A model generated the notes under the pieces. The model made no database searches, was not told the DNA's origin, and saw only the letters and a program-made list of their open reading frames with translations. Made by a program: the position numbers and the translations under genes. 42,556 nt of DNA from Acidobacteriota bacterium. GTDB taxonomy: Bacteria; Acidobacteriota; Blastocatellia; RBC074. The stretch lies in assembly GCA_016196035.1 (NCBI GenBank), contig JACPYM010000129.1:1-42556 (forward strand), written 5' to 3'. The stretch's first letter is position 1, and each line of letters starts with the position of its first letter. Of the stretch, positions 41,890 through 42,556 are shown one piece after another.

Positions 41890-42423
41890 CATCACCCTTT
41901 CCCTTTTGCTTCTGTTTATCACGCTCTTTTAAGCGCGCGCGGGTCATCCGTTCCCGCAAGCCGCCGTCTTTCAAAAAGTCTTTTTCCAAGCGCCTGATTT
42001 GCTGGTCGAGCAAATAGTTGGCCTGGTGAATCAGACAGAGAGCGATGTTGGCGAGGACTTCATCCGTGCGCGTTTCGCAAAACTCGCGGAACAGTTCAAA
42101 GGTCAGCGGTTGTTGTTGGCCGAGCTTGCGCACAAACAACGCCTCTTTGGAATCTTTGTCCCAACGAAGTAAATCCCGCACACGCAAATAGTCTTCGTAA
42201 TCCACCAGCAGTTCTTCCAGACTGGCGCGGGCGACGTTGGTCAGTTTGATTTCCATCTCTTTCGACGTCCCCGACGCTCGACTGCCTTCGGCGATATTTT
42301 GTTTGCCGGAGCAGGCCGCCTGCACCATCTGATCAATTGTGCGGTCACCGCGTTTAAGAAAGCGCCGCAAAATCGATAAGTCAGGTCATAAATCACTTCC
42401 GCCTTTTGGTAAGCTATAGTTTT
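41882..42423 (-). pseudogene. Four-helix-bundle suffix-domain protein, frameshifted and lacking a clear start
   Basis: The body (41882-42364) matches four-helix-bundle proteins of the 23S rRNA intervening-sequence type: RTIDQMVQAACSGKQNIAEG, then ASLEELLVDYEDYLR. The expected N-terminus (AYQKAEVIYDLTYRFC) is present in another frame at 42367-42417. Between the two frames only two bases (42365-42366) stand where one codon belongs, so one base has been lost. No start codon with a ribosome binding site is seen before AYQKAEV: the upstream sequence turns into a repeat. The only start of the long frame is a TTG inside the gene. A sequencing error could explain the shift but not the missing start. 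Confidence 0.75.
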
Positions 42424-42436
42424 TAAGAAAAAGAAT

Positions 42437-42556
42437 TTCCGAAAAGCCCCAAAGGGACGATCAGCCAACAGCCCAGGGCTGCACCCTGGGGAGTCGTGCA
42501 AATGGTTCGGCCAGCCCTGAAAGGGCACCAGCCAATCCTACGGCTGTCGCCCTTTC
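42437..42556. repeat. Short-palindrome-rich intergenic repeat at window edge
   Basis: Contains GCCCAGGGC-TGCA-CCCTGGG, GCCCTGAAAGGGC, and ends GGCTGTCGCCCTTTC, i.e. several short GC-rich hairpins in a row. I recall such 'AGCCCTGAAAGGGCGACAGCC' sequences from many environmental genomes. It continues beyond the window. Confidence 0.65.

Overview
The window looks like a chromosomal piece of an Acidobacteriota genome, probably Blastocatellia-like. Three protein types support this: a roughly 1,100-residue Oar-like TonB-dependent receptor with a carboxypeptidase-regulatory N-terminus, a secreted LVIVD propeller ending in what looks like the 'Solibacter' C-terminal domain (TIGR03437), and secreted PIG-L, DUF1080 and PQQ-propeller proteins. 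Family assignments are from recall of motifs; no search was run.

Left end, minus strand (1-5097): an EVE-domain gene, an intact-looking type III-like restriction subunit (res), then a broken methyltransferase (mod). The mod has an in-frame amber codon and is cut before the SAM-binding motif, where it runs into the start of a second, divergent res that leaves the window. 5256-8896, minus: a YbaK/EbsC deacylase, an ABC-F ATPase and a SurA/PpiC-type lipoprotein. 9093-12112: ribosomal protein bL28 (plus, clear sigma70-type promoter and terminator), then RidA and an EF-G-like (FusA2-type) GTPase on minus. 12613-17755: a CPA2-type antiporter (plus), a PQQ-like propeller (minus), an M48 metalloprotease and a DUF1080 protein (plus).

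Centre, plus strand (18414-28972): the most interesting block. It holds the three subunits of a molybdenum hydroxylase of the CO-dehydrogenase 'form II' type (AYRGAGR active-site loop), with an animal-type haem peroxidase gene between the large and FAD subunit genes. A terminator-like hairpin, an M15 D,D-peptidase, a CoxG protein, the LVIVD/TIGR03437 secreted protein and an acyl-CoA ligase follow. The substrate is unknown.

Right part: an AlaX-type alanyl-tRNA editing protein, a Tat-exported protein with two heavy-metal-binding domains, an Rpn/DUF4351-type nuclease and an MFS transporter (minus), then a second MFS transporter, a PIG-L deacetylase and the TonB receptor (plus). A four-helix-bundle gene at the right edge is decayed.

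A feature of the whole window is its set of intergenic inverted repeats from several families. One family (two copies, 12.2 and 34.1 kb) lies in divergent promoter gaps. Another (two copies, 14.0 and 29.0 kb) fills convergent gaps almost end to end. Others sit between tandem genes or beside broken genes. They look like REP/MITE-like elements that may act as bidirectional terminators.
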